Source: an uncultured Bacteroides sp. (GTDB taxonomy: Bacteria > Bacteroidota > Bacteroidia > Bacteroidales > Bacteroidaceae). Taken from it: DNA of 64,000 nucleotides. A program made the position numbers and the translations under genes. The stretch lies in contig CAMQVH010000003.1 of assembly GCA_947038155.1 (NCBI GenBank), positions 62,001 to 126,000 on the forward strand. The letters run 5' to 3'. The notes under the pieces were generated by a model. The model searched no databases. It was not told the DNA's origin and saw only the letters and a list, made by a program, of their open reading frames with translations. Below, piece after piece: positions 43,766 to 53,096 of this stretch; position 1 is the stretch's first letter, and every line of letters begins with the position of its first letter.

Positions 43766-43834
43766 TCTAATAGTTTTCTAATACCACTCTAATCATTCTC
43801 TAACGGCTTCCTCCCGAAGTCATCCTTACTTTTG
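43766..43834 (+). promoter_or_regulatory. mgtA promoter with four 11-bp-spaced TCTAA repeats
   Basis: TCTAA occurs at 43766, 43777, 43788 and 43799, exactly one DNA turn (11 bp) apart, with a fifth at 43756 offset by 10 bp. Three are TCTAAT. The -7 box TACTTTTG follows at 43827-43834, and no TTTG exists at -33. Direct repeats in this phase next to a -33-less promoter are the usual form of activation by OmpR/PhoB-family regulators, and such a regulator is encoded just upstream. Confidence 0.75.
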
Positions 43835-43880
43835 CATCGAATTAATAAATGCAGTTAGTAACTTAAAAAAATTAGAGAGT

Positions 43881-46532
43881 ATGGTATGGAAGAAAAAACT
43901 GCGTTCATCACAGTACACATTCAATTCAGAGAGAGTATTTTTGGTTGCCACGCAACCCGGTAAGTCAATTTATTCCTGTTTGCAGACTACAAAGCTTGGA
44001 CTAACGCTGAGAGAAGTACAGGAGCGACAATCCATTTATGGAAGAAACGAAGTCATCCATGAACAGAAAAAGAATCCGTTTATACTGTTTGTCAGAACGT
44101 TTATCAATCCTTTCATAGGCGTTCTGACAGGACTTGCCATCATATCCTTGTTTCTGGATGTGTTGATGGCTGAACCCGGAGAGCAAGAATGGGCAGGGGT
44201 AATCATTATTTCGTCCATGGTATTATTCAGTGCTATTCTTCGTTTTTGGCAGGAATGGAGAGCAAGTGAAGCTACAGATTCTTTAATGAGGATGGTAAAA
44301 AACACTTGTCTGGCAAAACGTGCCGGAGAACAGGAAGAAGAGATCGATATAACAGAACTCGTTCCGGGAGATATTGTGTACCTGGCAGCCGGTGATATGG
44401 TTCCTGCCGATATACGTATCATCGATTCAAAAGACTTGTTTATCAGTCAGGCTTCATTGACGGGTGAGTCCGAACCGATAGAAAAGTTTCCGGAAGTACG
44501 GGGACAACAGTTTCGTAAGGGAAGTGTTATAGAGTTGGATAATATCTGCTATATGGGCTCCAATGTGATTAGCGGTGCGGCAAAAGGAATTGTTTTTGAG
44601 ACGGGGAATAAAACCTATCTGGGTACGATAGCCAAAAGTCTGGTCGGACATCGTGCCACTACAGCCTTTGATAAAGGTATCAGCAAGGTCAGCTTTTTAT
44701 TGATTCGTTTTATGCTGGTCATGGTTCCGTTCGTGTTTTTCGTGAATGGTTTTACGAAAGGTGACTGGTTCGAAGCCTTCATTTTTGCCGTATCTGTGGC
44801 AGTCGGTCTTACTCCCGAAATGTTACCTATGATTGTGACGGCTAACCTGTCTAAAGGAGCAATCGCCATGTCCAAAAAGAAAACAATCGTAAAGAACCTC
44901 AATGCCATTCAGAATTTTGGAGCAATGGATATACTTTGTACTGATAAAACCGGCACATTGACTTGCGATAAAATTGTGTTGGAGAAGTATATCAATGCAG
45001 ACGGCAGCGATGACAACAGTAAACGTATTCTTCGTCACGCGTACTTCAACAGTTATTTTCAGACCGGCTTGAGAAACCTGATGGATAAGGCAATCCTCTC
45101 TCATGTAAGAGAGTTGAATCTGGAACATTTGAAGGATGCCTATACCAAAGTCGATGAGATTCCTTTCGATTTTACACGCAGAAGGATGTCTGTCGTTATA
45201 GAAGACAGGCAAGGGAAGCGGCAAATTATTACCAAAGGAGCGGTAGAAGAGATTCTCGATGTCTGTTTGTATGCCGAGTTCGACGGAGAGATACATCCTT
45301 TGACTGACTCCTTGAAAATAAAAGCGCAAAAGATCAGTGAGGAAATGAACCGGCAAGGTATGAGAGTATTGGCGGTTTCCCAGAAAAGTTTCATCGAAAA
45401 AGACTGTAATTTTGCCATCGAAGATGAGAAGGAAATGGTGTTGATCGGATATCTTGCTTTTCTTGATCCTCCCAAACCTTCTGCCGCCGAAGCCATCGAA
45501 CAATTATATATGCATGGAGTAGCAGTCAAAATATTGTCGGGAGACAATGATACCGTAGTGAAAGCTATTGCCCGTCAGGTGGGGATTGATACCGGGCACT
45601 CCCTTACCGGAATAGAAATGGAGGAAATGGATGAAACAACATTGAAAGAAGCGGTAAAAGACACTACGTTATTCTCCAAACTCACTCCATTGCAGAAAAC
45701 GCAAATAATCTCTCTGTTGCAGGAGCAAGGTAATACAGTTGGTTTTCTGGGAGATGGCATCAATGATGCAGGCGCCTTGCGGCAGTCAGATATTGGCATA
45801 TCTGTCGATTCGGCGGTAGATATAGCAAAAGAAAGTGCGGATATCATCTTGTTGGAGAAGGATTTGATGGTATTGGAAGACGGCGTACTTGAAGGTAGAA
45901 AGACATTTGGTAATATCAATAAGTATATAAAGATGACTGCCAGTTCCAATTTTGGCAATATGTTCAGCGTGATGTTTGCAAGCGCCTTTCTGCCGTTCCT
46001 GCCCATGATGCCGATACATTTACTGATTCAGAACCTATTATATGATATATCACAGACAACCATTCCATTTGACCGTATGGACCCGGAATTTCTGAAGAAA
46101 CCGCGCAAATGGGATGCATCCGACCTGAGTCGCTTTATGATTTATATAGGACCTATCAGTTCTATCTTCGATATTGCCACCTATCTGGTCATGTGGTATG
46201 TGTTCAGCTGTAACAGTCCCGAACATCAGACTTTGTTTCAGACCGGATGGTTTGTAGAAGGTTTGTTATCCCAGACATTGATTGTCCACATGATACGTAC
46301 CCGTAAAATACCATTTATACAAAGCCGGGCTACGTGGCCTGTTATGGGGCTGACGTTCTTAATTATGGCAGTAGGCATTCTTATTCCTTTCACAGCTTTC
46401 GGACGTTCCATCGGCCTGACGGCTCTTCCTTTGGGTTATTTTCCCTGGCTGATTGGTATTTTGCTTTCCTATTGTATCCTGACGCAATTGGTAAAGAACT
46501 GGTATATCAGGAAGTTTGTACGTTGGCTATAG
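43881..46532 (+). CDS. mgtA: MgtA-type Mg2+-transporting P-type ATPase
   Basis: The 883-residue protein has the P-type ATPase plan: N-terminal cation_ATPase_N, actuator domain with LTGESEPIEK, phosphorylation motif ILCTDKTGTLTCD with Asp355, nucleotide domain, GDGINDAGALRQSDIGIS, and six C-terminal membrane segments. SVAVGLTPEMLPMIVTANLSKGA and the QNLLYDISQ segment are typical of type IIIB Mg2+ importers (MgtA/MgtB), and the length matches the family. It imports Mg2+ into the cytoplasm. It lies 120 bp after the two-component pair, and its promoter has regulator-type repeats. RG-II itself binds divalent cations and boron, so a link to pectin growth is possible but speculative. Confidence 0.93.
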   Translation: MVWKKKLRSSQYTFNSERVFLVATQPGKSIYSCLQTTKLGLTLREVQERQSIYGRNEVIHEQKKNPFILFVRTFINPFIGVLTGLAIISLFLDVLMAEPGEQEWAGVIIISSMVLFSAILRFWQEWRASEATDSLMRMVKNTCLAKRAGEQEEEIDITELVPGDIVYLAAGDMVPADIRIIDSKDLFISQASLTGESEPIEKFPEVRGQQFRKGSVIELDNICYMGSNVISGAAKGIVFETGNKTYLGTIAKSLVGHRATTAFDKGISKVSFLLIRFMLVMVPFVFFVNGFTKGDWFEAFIFAVSVAVGLTPEMLPMIVTANLSKGAIAMSKKKTIVKNLNAIQNFGAMDILCTDKTGTLTCDKIVLEKYINADGSDDNSKRILRHAYFNSYFQTGLRNLMDKAILSHVRELNLEHLKDAYTKVDEIPFDFTRRRMSVVIEDRQGKRQIITKGAVEEILDVCLYAEFDGEIHPLTDSLKIKAQKISEEMNRQGMRVLAVSQKSFIEKDCNFAIEDEKEMVLIGYLAFLDPPKPSAAEAIEQLYMHGVAVKILSGDNDTVVKAIARQVGIDTGHSLTGIEMEEMDETTLKEAVKDTTLFSKLTPLQKTQIISLLQEQGNTVGFLGDGINDAGALRQSDIGISVDSAVDIAKESADIILLEKDLMVLEDGVLEGRKTFGNINKYIKMTASSNFGNMFSVMFASAFLPFLPMMPIHLLIQNLLYDISQTTIPFDRMDPEFLKKPRKWDASDLSRFMIYIGPISSIFDIATYLVMWYVFSCNSPEHQTLFQTGWFVEGLLSQTLIVHMIRTRKIPFIQSRATWPVMGLTFLIMAVGILIPFTAFGRSIGLTALPLGYFPWLIGILLSYCILTQLVKNWYIRKFVRWL

Positions 46533-46608
46533 CATTCGGCCTGTTTATCCCACAAATTATGTATATATAATGTGAAATATCTAAAATTGAGACAGATAAC
46601 CTGTCAAA

Positions 46609-46654
46609 AGTTCTTGCCTCTAAAAATAATTTCATACATTTAGAGGCAAGAACT
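46609..46654. terminator. Perfect 16-bp inverted repeat after mgtA
   Basis: AGTTCTTGCCTCTAAA at 46609-46624 and TTTAGAGGCAAGAACT at 46639-46654 pair without mismatch around a 14-nt AT-rich loop. It lies 76 bp past mgtA and 41 bp before the next gene. It lacks a long T run, so it may act as terminator, transcript end protector, or operator of the TlpA-like gene. Confidence 0.6.
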
Positions 46655-46695
46655 CTTAAATGTTAGATTTACGAACATACTAATATTCAAACACA

Positions 46696-48210
46696 ATGAA
46701 ACACAGTTTATACTTTCTGATAATAATTACCTTGTTGTTTGCCGGATGCCGTCAAAAAGCCCAGAGTAATTTCCAGTCCGAATCTTCTGCACAAACAGAG
46801 GAAAGCAATCCCTCATTGGAAGAGTATGCTGAAGAAGCAGTCATTACAGGCAAAGTTCTAAACCGGGATTTCTATCCTCAGGAAAAGGAACTGACTCTCA
46901 TTATCCCATTTTTCAGAGATATGGGAAATCAGTATCGTTCGCCCATACAAAAAGATGGTTCATTCTCTTTCCGCTTTCCGGTTTATGCCAAATTAAGGGA
47001 GGTTTCTATCCGCAACTATGCAGAACATCTTTATATCCACCCGGGAGACAGCATACATGTAGAAATAGACTTCAAGGATCTTTTTCATCCTAAAGTGACA
47101 GGTGATGCCGAAAAGCTTAATCAAGAGATATTAGCGTTCACTGAAAGTGCATATTACTATATACAGAATTACAATATGAAACCGGAATCAGACGTTAAGG
47201 ATTTTGAGGCTGAATTAAAAAAGGATTATAATTTTCGTTTGGAACGTAGGAATGAGTATCTGGTGAAGTACAAGCCAATGGAAGATGTAGTACTGTTTAC
47301 TGAAGAATTGCTGAAGCAGGATTATTATTATGCGCTGTTATTCAATGGTATGTCATACTTGTTTAAAACGAGAAAAGAGATGGACCGTTATCATACACTT
47401 TTACCTGAAATCAATAGACTATATACTAAAGGTATACTCTCGGCACGCTTATACGATGTTGCTGATGAAGCAGAAAGATATATTGCTTATGGGATCGCTT
47501 TCAGAGATAAAAAGAATCCTTCAATAGAAGAGATCATGGCTACAATGGGGGAGAGTGAGATGAATCAGTATTTATATACTAAGTTGATAGCCGGTTCTTT
47601 ATGTACTAATGACACACTTGCTTTTCACGAAAAACGTACACAGTTTGACTCAATCGTTAAAATGTCACATCTACGTGCACAGGTGATGCAGATCTATAAT
47701 CAGACCAAATCGTATCTAAAAAATCCACAGCCTGTTTCCGACAATTTATTATATGGCGAATTCCATGAGAACTCAAAGCATACAACACGTATGCCATACA
47801 TGAAACCTGTCTATGATGTGCTCGAAAAGAATCGTGGAAAAGTGATTTATTTCGACTTTTGGGCCAGATGGTGTCCTCCTTGTCTGGCAGAAATGGAACC
47901 TTTAAAACAATTGCGCAGCAAATTCTCTACGGATGATTTGATTATATATTCCATTTGTGTGAGTGAACCCAAAGAACAATGGGAGGAATGCCTGAATGAG
48001 TATTCATTGAAAAACCGGGGAATTGAATGTGTTCATGTGACTGATTATTTGGGAATAGATAACTATCAGAAAATTCGTAAGCAATGGAAAATAGACAGGA
48101 TGCCTTACTATGTATTAATAAATAGAAAGGGGCAGATTATTGATTTCGGAACTGCGGCACGTCCCAGTAATCCGCAGTTAGTATCCCGAATAGAAGAAGC
48201 GGTGAAATGA
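46696..48210 (+). CDS. TlpA-like thioredoxin-fold lipoprotein
   Basis: The 504-residue lipoprotein (LLFAGC, Cys18) has an N-terminal beta domain (about residues 45-130, AVITGKVLNRDF, SIRNYAEHLYIHPGDSIHVEID), a long helical middle (about 135-340) and a C-terminal thioredoxin domain with WARWCPPC (Cys393, Cys396) and the cis-Pro segment RMPYYVLINRKGQI. It probably reduces or rearranges disulfides outside the cytoplasm. It is the second TlpA-like protein in the window and is not closely similar to the first in its N-terminal part. It stands alone between mgtA and the GH106 operon. Confidence 0.85.
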   Translation: MKHSLYFLIIITLLFAGCRQKAQSNFQSESSAQTEESNPSLEEYAEEAVITGKVLNRDFYPQEKELTLIIPFFRDMGNQYRSPIQKDGSFSFRFPVYAKLREVSIRNYAEHLYIHPGDSIHVEIDFKDLFHPKVTGDAEKLNQEILAFTESAYYYIQNYNMKPESDVKDFEAELKKDYNFRLERRNEYLVKYKPMEDVVLFTEELLKQDYYYALLFNGMSYLFKTRKEMDRYHTLLPEINRLYTKGILSARLYDVADEAERYIAYGIAFRDKKNPSIEEIMATMGESEMNQYLYTKLIAGSLCTNDTLAFHEKRTQFDSIVKMSHLRAQVMQIYNQTKSYLKNPQPVSDNLLYGEFHENSKHTTRMPYMKPVYDVLEKNRGKVIYFDFWARWCPPCLAEMEPLKQLRSKFSTDDLIIYSICVSEPKEQWEECLNEYSLKNRGIECVHVTDYLGIDNYQKIRKQWKIDRMPYYVLINRKGQIIDFGTAARPSNPQLVSRIEEAVK

Positions 48211-48242
48211 GACTTATTTTGTAGAAAGCAATACTGCCTAAG

Positions 48243-48261
48243 AAATTAAATAGTTTAATTT
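48243..48261 (+). promoter_or_regulatory. Dyad upstream of the GH106 operon
   Basis: AAATTAAA (48243-48250) and TTTAATTT (48254-48261) form a perfect 8-bp dyad around TAG, 72 bp before the GH106 start. It overlaps a -7-like TTAATTTG. It may be an operator. Confidence 0.35.
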
Positions 48262-48333
48262 GAGCAAGGAGAATACTGTGAGTACAAAACAGTCCGTTTT
48301 TCGTCTTATCTATAAGTAAAAATATAGATTAGA

Positions 48334-51300
48334 ATGAAAAGCCGACTGAAACAACAAATATTTGCAATCTCATTATTGGCATGCACTGCTATATCTCCTG
48401 CCAATGCTCTGCAAACACATTCACTTCGCGAACAATTCCAAAATCCGTCTGACGAAGCAAAGCCTTGGACTTTTTGGTACTGGATGTTTGGAGCCGTATC
48501 CAAAGAAGGGATTACGGCTGACTTGGAAGCAATGAAACGTGCTGGGCTGGGAGGTACTTATCTGATGCCTATCAAAGGTATCAAAGAAGGCCCACAATAC
48601 AATGGAAAGGCGCAACAACTAACACCCGAATGGTGGGAAATGGTTCGTTTCAGCATGGAAGAAGCCGACCGCTTGGGATTAAAGTTAGGAATGCATATTT
48701 GTGATGGTTTCGCATTGGCTGGTGGTCCGTGGATGACTCCGAAAGAATCGATGCAAAAGGTAGTCTGGAGTGATACAATCGTTGATGGTGGCAAAATCAA
48801 AGGACTACACTTACCGCAACCGGAGGCATACGAAGGTTTTTATGAAGATATTTCTTTATTTGCCCTGCCTGTAAAAGAGGAAGCGGCAGACGTTATGCCG
48901 GCCAAAATAACCTGTGCCAATATAGCCACAGGAAATCATATTGACATCAAGAAGACTGTGAACATGGATGATGCCGGAGTCATCCGTTCATCATATCCCT
49001 GCTATATTCAATATGAATACGAACAGTCTTTCACCTGCCGCAATATTGAAATCATTCTAAGTGGCAATAATTATCAGGCGCACCGCTTGAAAGTGATGGC
49101 AAGTGATGATGGGATTAACTACCGTTTGGTGAAACAGCTCGTCCCTGCACGCCAGGGATGGCAGAATACAGATGAAAATTCCACTCATGCAATTCCTGCT
49201 ACAACTGCCCGCTATTTCCGCTTCTACTGGACACCCGAAGGCAGTGAACCGGGAAGTGAAGATATGGATGCCGCAAAATGGAAACCAAATCTGAAAATCA
49301 AGGAACTGCGTCTGCACCGGGAAGCCCGACTGGATCAGTGGGAAGGTAAAGCTGGACTGGTATGGCGTGTAGCCCCTTCCACGAAGAAAGAAGAAATAGG
49401 AGAGCAAGATTGCTATGCCCTTTCACAGATTATCAATTTGACAGATCCCTTTAAAAATAGCCCGAACGACAATTTTAAAGAAAGAACACTGACAACTACT
49501 CTCCCCAAAGGAAAGTGGAAACTACTCCGCATGGGACATACCGCCACCGGACATACGAACGCAACTGCCGGAGGAGGAAAAGGACTGGAATGCGATAAGT
49601 TTAATCCAAGAGCTGTTCGCAAGCAGTTCGACAACTGGTTTGCGCAAGCATTTGTAAAGACAAATCCGGACGTTGCCCGCCGCGTATTAAAATACATGCA
49701 CGTGGATAGTTGGGAATGCGGAAGCCAGAACTGGAGCGATACTTTTGCCGCAGAATTCCGGAAACGCCGTGGATACGACCTGATGCCTTATTTACCATTG
49801 TTGGCAGGTATTCCGATGGAGAGTGCCGAACGAAGCGAAATGATTCTGCGTGATGTCCGCACAACGATAGGTGAACTGGTCGTCGATGTTTTCTATCAAG
49901 TCTTGGCCGACTGTGCGAAAGAATATGATTGCCAGTTCTCAGCCGAATGCGTAGCGCCTACCATGGTAAGTGACGGATTACTGCATTATCAGAAAGTAGA
50001 CCTTCCCATGGGAGAATTCTGGCTGAACAGCCCAACCCACGACAAACCGAATGATATGCTGGATGCCATCAGCGGAGCGCATATCTACGGCAAGAATATC
50101 ATCCAGGCAGAAGGTTTCACGGAAGTACGCGGAACATGGAACGAACATCCGGGAATGTTGAAAGCCTTACTGGACCGCAACTATGCTTTAGGCATCAACC
50201 GCCTTTTCTTCCATGTATATGTCCATAATCCTTGGCTGGACCGCAAACCGGGAATGACTTTGGATGGTATCGGCCTTTTCTTCCAGCGTGACCAGACGTG
50301 GTGGAATAAGGGTGCAAAGGCTTTCTGTGAATACATCACCCGTTGCCAATCATTGCTGCAATACGGGCATCCGGTGGCGGATATTGCAGTTTTTACAGGA
50401 GAAGAGATGCCAAGACGTTCGATATTGCCGGAACGTTTAGTTCCTTCTTTACCGGGCATCTTCGGTGCAGAGCGGGTGGAAAGCGAACGAATCCGTTTGG
50501 CAAACGAAGGACAACCCTTACGTGTGCGTCCTGTAGGCGTAACACATTCCGCCAATATGGCTGATCCTGAAAAGTGGGTAAATCCACTTCGAGGATATGC
50601 TTATGACAGCTTTAACAAAGACGCGTTACTCCGTTTGGCTAAAGCGGAAAACGGCAGGATGACATTACCGGGTGGAGCCAGTTACAAAGTGTTAGTATTA
50701 CCACTTCCACGTCCGATGAATCCGGACCCCGCAGAACTGTCTCCGGAAGTAAAACAAAAGATAAATGAACTGAAAGAAGCAGGCATACTGATTCCTTCTC
50801 TTCCATATAAAGAAGATGATTTCTCCTCATACGGTCTGGAACGTGATCTGATCGTACCGGAAAACATTGCCTGGACACATCGGCAAGGAGAACAGGGGGA
50901 TATTTATTTTATCGCCAACCAACTGGAAGAAACACGTACATTTACCGCCAGTATGCGCATCGACGGCAGAAAGCCGGAATGCTGGAATCCGGTGACGGGT
51001 GAGATTAACGCTGACATTCCTTACGAACAAAAAAGCCATCGTACGGAAATCACTTTAACATTAGCTCCGAATGAGTCTGTCTTCATCGTATACCCTGCAG
51101 AAGAAGATGATAAGGAAACTTCGGAAAAAGAGCGCAAGGAAAAGAAGGATTCGGTAAAAGAAGCTTCGGAGACAGGCTTGGAAGCAACAGAATATACCGT
51201 GACTTTTACAGCAAACGGTAAGACTATCCAAAGACAGGAACTCTTTGACTGGAGCAAAGAAGAAGATGAGCAAATACGCTATTACTCCGGAACAGCAGTG

Positions 51301-51651
51301 TATAAAACAACATTCCGCTGGAAAATTAAAGTGAAAGAAGACCAACAAGTATATCTGAATCTGGGAAAAGTATGTGATCTGGCTACTGTTCGTGTGAACG
51401 GCATAGATTGCGGAACAATATGGACAGCTCCTTATCGGGCTGATATTACGGCAGCCTTAAAGAAAGGTGTGAATGAACTGGAAATCGAAGTGACCAATAC
51501 TTGGGCGAATGAACTCAAAGGAGCCGATGAAGGAAAAGCTCCTTTCGATGGAATATGGACGAATGCCAAATACCGGAGAGCAGAAAACACCCTGCTTCCT
51601 GCAGGATTGCTCGGACCTTTGAATTTTGAAGTAGCGAATAAAAACAAATAA
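48334..51651 (+). CDS. GH106 alpha-L-rhamnosidase
   Basis: The 1105-residue protein has a signal peptide (about residues 1-25, SPANA), then the GH106 opening KPWTFWYWMFGAVSKEGITADLEAMKRAGLGG and a TIM-barrel region through about residue 640 (GLKLGMHICDGFALAGGPW, KYMHVDSWECGSQNW, CQFSAECVAPTMVSDGL, ERLV). A C-terminal beta-sandwich (about 975-1105, CDLATVRVNGIDCGTIWTAPY) is a GH2-type sugar-binding fold. Length and place match BT0986 (by memory), which removes terminal rhamnose from RG-II chain B. A Lys/Glu-rich linker (about residues 928-950) precedes the final domain. It heads a four-gene operon with a 2-bp gap to the esterase gene. Confidence 0.9.
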   Translation: MKSRLKQQIFAISLLACTAISPANALQTHSLREQFQNPSDEAKPWTFWYWMFGAVSKEGITADLEAMKRAGLGGTYLMPIKGIKEGPQYNGKAQQLTPEWWEMVRFSMEEADRLGLKLGMHICDGFALAGGPWMTPKESMQKVVWSDTIVDGGKIKGLHLPQPEAYEGFYEDISLFALPVKEEAADVMPAKITCANIATGNHIDIKKTVNMDDAGVIRSSYPCYIQYEYEQSFTCRNIEIILSGNNYQAHRLKVMASDDGINYRLVKQLVPARQGWQNTDENSTHAIPATTARYFRFYWTPEGSEPGSEDMDAAKWKPNLKIKELRLHREARLDQWEGKAGLVWRVAPSTKKEEIGEQDCYALSQIINLTDPFKNSPNDNFKERTLTTTLPKGKWKLLRMGHTATGHTNATAGGGKGLECDKFNPRAVRKQFDNWFAQAFVKTNPDVARRVLKYMHVDSWECGSQNWSDTFAAEFRKRRGYDLMPYLPLLAGIPMESAERSEMILRDVRTTIGELVVDVFYQVLADCAKEYDCQFSAECVAPTMVSDGLLHYQKVDLPMGEFWLNSPTHDKPNDMLDAISGAHIYGKNIIQAEGFTEVRGTWNEHPGMLKALLDRNYALGINRLFFHVYVHNPWLDRKPGMTLDGIGLFFQRDQTWWNKGAKAFCEYITRCQSLLQYGHPVADIAVFTGEEMPRRSILPERLVPSLPGIFGAERVESERIRLANEGQPLRVRPVGVTHSANMADPEKWVNPLRGYAYDSFNKDALLRLAKAENGRMTLPGGASYKVLVLPLPRPMNPDPAELSPEVKQKINELKEAGILIPSLPYKEDDFSSYGLERDLIVPENIAWTHRQGEQGDIYFIANQLEETRTFTASMRIDGRKPECWNPVTGEINADIPYEQKSHRTEITLTLAPNESVFIVYPAEEDDKETSEKERKEKKDSVKEASETGLEATEYTVTFTANGKTIQRQELFDWSKEEDEQIRYYSGTAVYKTTFRWKIKVKEDQQVYLNLGKVCDLATVRVNGIDCGTIWTAPYRADITAALKKGVNELEIEVTNTWANELKGADEGKAPFDGIWTNAKYRRAENTLLPAGLLGPLNFEVANKNK

Positions 51652-51653
51652 GA

Positions 51654-53087
51654 ATGAAAAGTTCAGGAATTAAAACAAGCACAGTATTAGCAAGCTTTCT
51701 GCTCGCTGCCTGCCTGTCAATGCGCGCGGAAGTGAAACTGCCCGCTATTTTCTCAGACGGCATGGTGATGCAGCAACAAACCAATGCCAACCTTTGGGGA
51801 ACGGCAATTCCGAATAAGAAAGTAACAGTCACTACCGGCTGGAACGGAAAACAATATGCAGTAACAGCAGACAAGAACGGCTCATGGAAACTTTCAGTCT
51901 CCACTCCAGAAGCCGGCGGACCGTATACCATCACTTTCGACGATGGAACCCAAAAGACACTGAATAATATTCTGATAGGCGAATTATGGCTGTGCTCCGG
52001 TCAGAGCAACATGGAAATGCCGATGAAAGGATTCAAGAACCAACCTGTAGAGAATGCCAATATGGATATTCTTCGCAGCAAAAATCCTCATATCCGCCTG
52101 TTTACGGTAAAACGAACTTCTACCATTACCCCTCAGAACGACGTTGTCGGCTCATGGAAAGAAGCGGCTCCGGTCAGTGTCCGTGATTTCAGTGCGACGG
52201 CCTATTATTTCGGAAGACTGGTCAATGAAATATTAGAAATTCCGGTAGGACTCGTAGTAGCGGCATGGGGCGGTTCTGCTTGTGAGGCATGGATGACTGC
52301 CGATTGGCTGAAAGCATTTCCGGATGCAAAGATACCTCAATCGGAAGCTGATATCAAATCGAAAAACCGTACCCCGACCGTACTCTATAATGGTATGTTG
52401 CATCCATTGATCGGCATGACCATGAAAGGAGTGATCTGGTATCAGGGAGAAGATAACTGGAATCGTGCCCATACCTATGCGGATATGTTTACCACATTGA
52501 TTAACGGTTGGCGTGCCGAATGGAAACAAGGTGATTTTCCTTTCTACTATTGTCAGATAGCTCCTTATGACTATGGTATTATCACTGAAAAAGGTAAAGA
52601 GGTGATTAATTCTGCTTATCTACGGGAAGCACAGGCAAAGGTTGAACATCGTGTGTCTAACAGCGGCATGGCTGTACTGCTGGATGCTGGAATGGAAAAG
52701 GGAATTCATCCCGCAAAGAAACAGGCTGCCGGAGAACGTCTGGCACTCCTTGCACTGACAAAGACGTACGGAGTAGAGGGGGTGAACGGAGAAAGTCCTT
52801 ATTACAAAAGTATTGAAATCAAGAATGACACTATTGTCGTCAGCTTTGAACGTGCGAATATGTGGATCAGCGGTAAAAACTGTTTTGAATCGAAAAACTT
52901 TCAGGTGGCAGGTGAAGACAAAGTATTCTACCCGGCGAAAGCATGGATCGAACGCAGCAAAATGCTAGTAAAAAGTGATAAAGTTCCGCATCCGGTAGCT
53001 GTCCGCTATGGATTTGAGAATTATGTGGAAGGAGATGTATATTGTGATGGGCTGCCGTTGGGGTCTTTCCGTTCGGACGACTGGTAA
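51654..53087 (+). CDS. SGNH-family carbohydrate acetylesterase (sialate O-acetylesterase-like)
   Basis: The 477-residue secreted protein (signal to about residue 24, SMRA) starts with VKLPAIFSDGMVMQQ and has the SGNH catalytic block LCSGQSNMEMPM with nucleophile Ser118, the glycine block VAAWGGSACEAWM, GVIWYQGEDN, and the histidine block GIHPAKKQAAGERLALLAL. The Asp that usually stands two residues before the His (DIHP) is Gly here, which is unusual but not unknown in the family. It would remove O-acetyl groups; RG-II chain B carries acetyl on 2-O-methyl-fucose and aceric acid, so those are the likely targets. The gene lies between GH106 and GH139, with 2-bp and 9-bp gaps. Confidence 0.83.
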   Translation: MKSSGIKTSTVLASFLLAACLSMRAEVKLPAIFSDGMVMQQQTNANLWGTAIPNKKVTVTTGWNGKQYAVTADKNGSWKLSVSTPEAGGPYTITFDDGTQKTLNNILIGELWLCSGQSNMEMPMKGFKNQPVENANMDILRSKNPHIRLFTVKRTSTITPQNDVVGSWKEAAPVSVRDFSATAYYFGRLVNEILEIPVGLVVAAWGGSACEAWMTADWLKAFPDAKIPQSEADIKSKNRTPTVLYNGMLHPLIGMTMKGVIWYQGEDNWNRAHTYADMFTTLINGWRAEWKQGDFPFYYCQIAPYDYGIITEKGKEVINSAYLREAQAKVEHRVSNSGMAVLLDAGMEKGIHPAKKQAAGERLALLALTKTYGVEGVNGESPYYKSIEIKNDTIVVSFERANMWISGKNCFESKNFQVAGEDKVFYPAKAWIERSKMLVKSDKVPHPVAVRYGFENYVEGDVYCDGLPLGSFRSDDW

Positions 53088-53096
53088 TTTGAAAAT

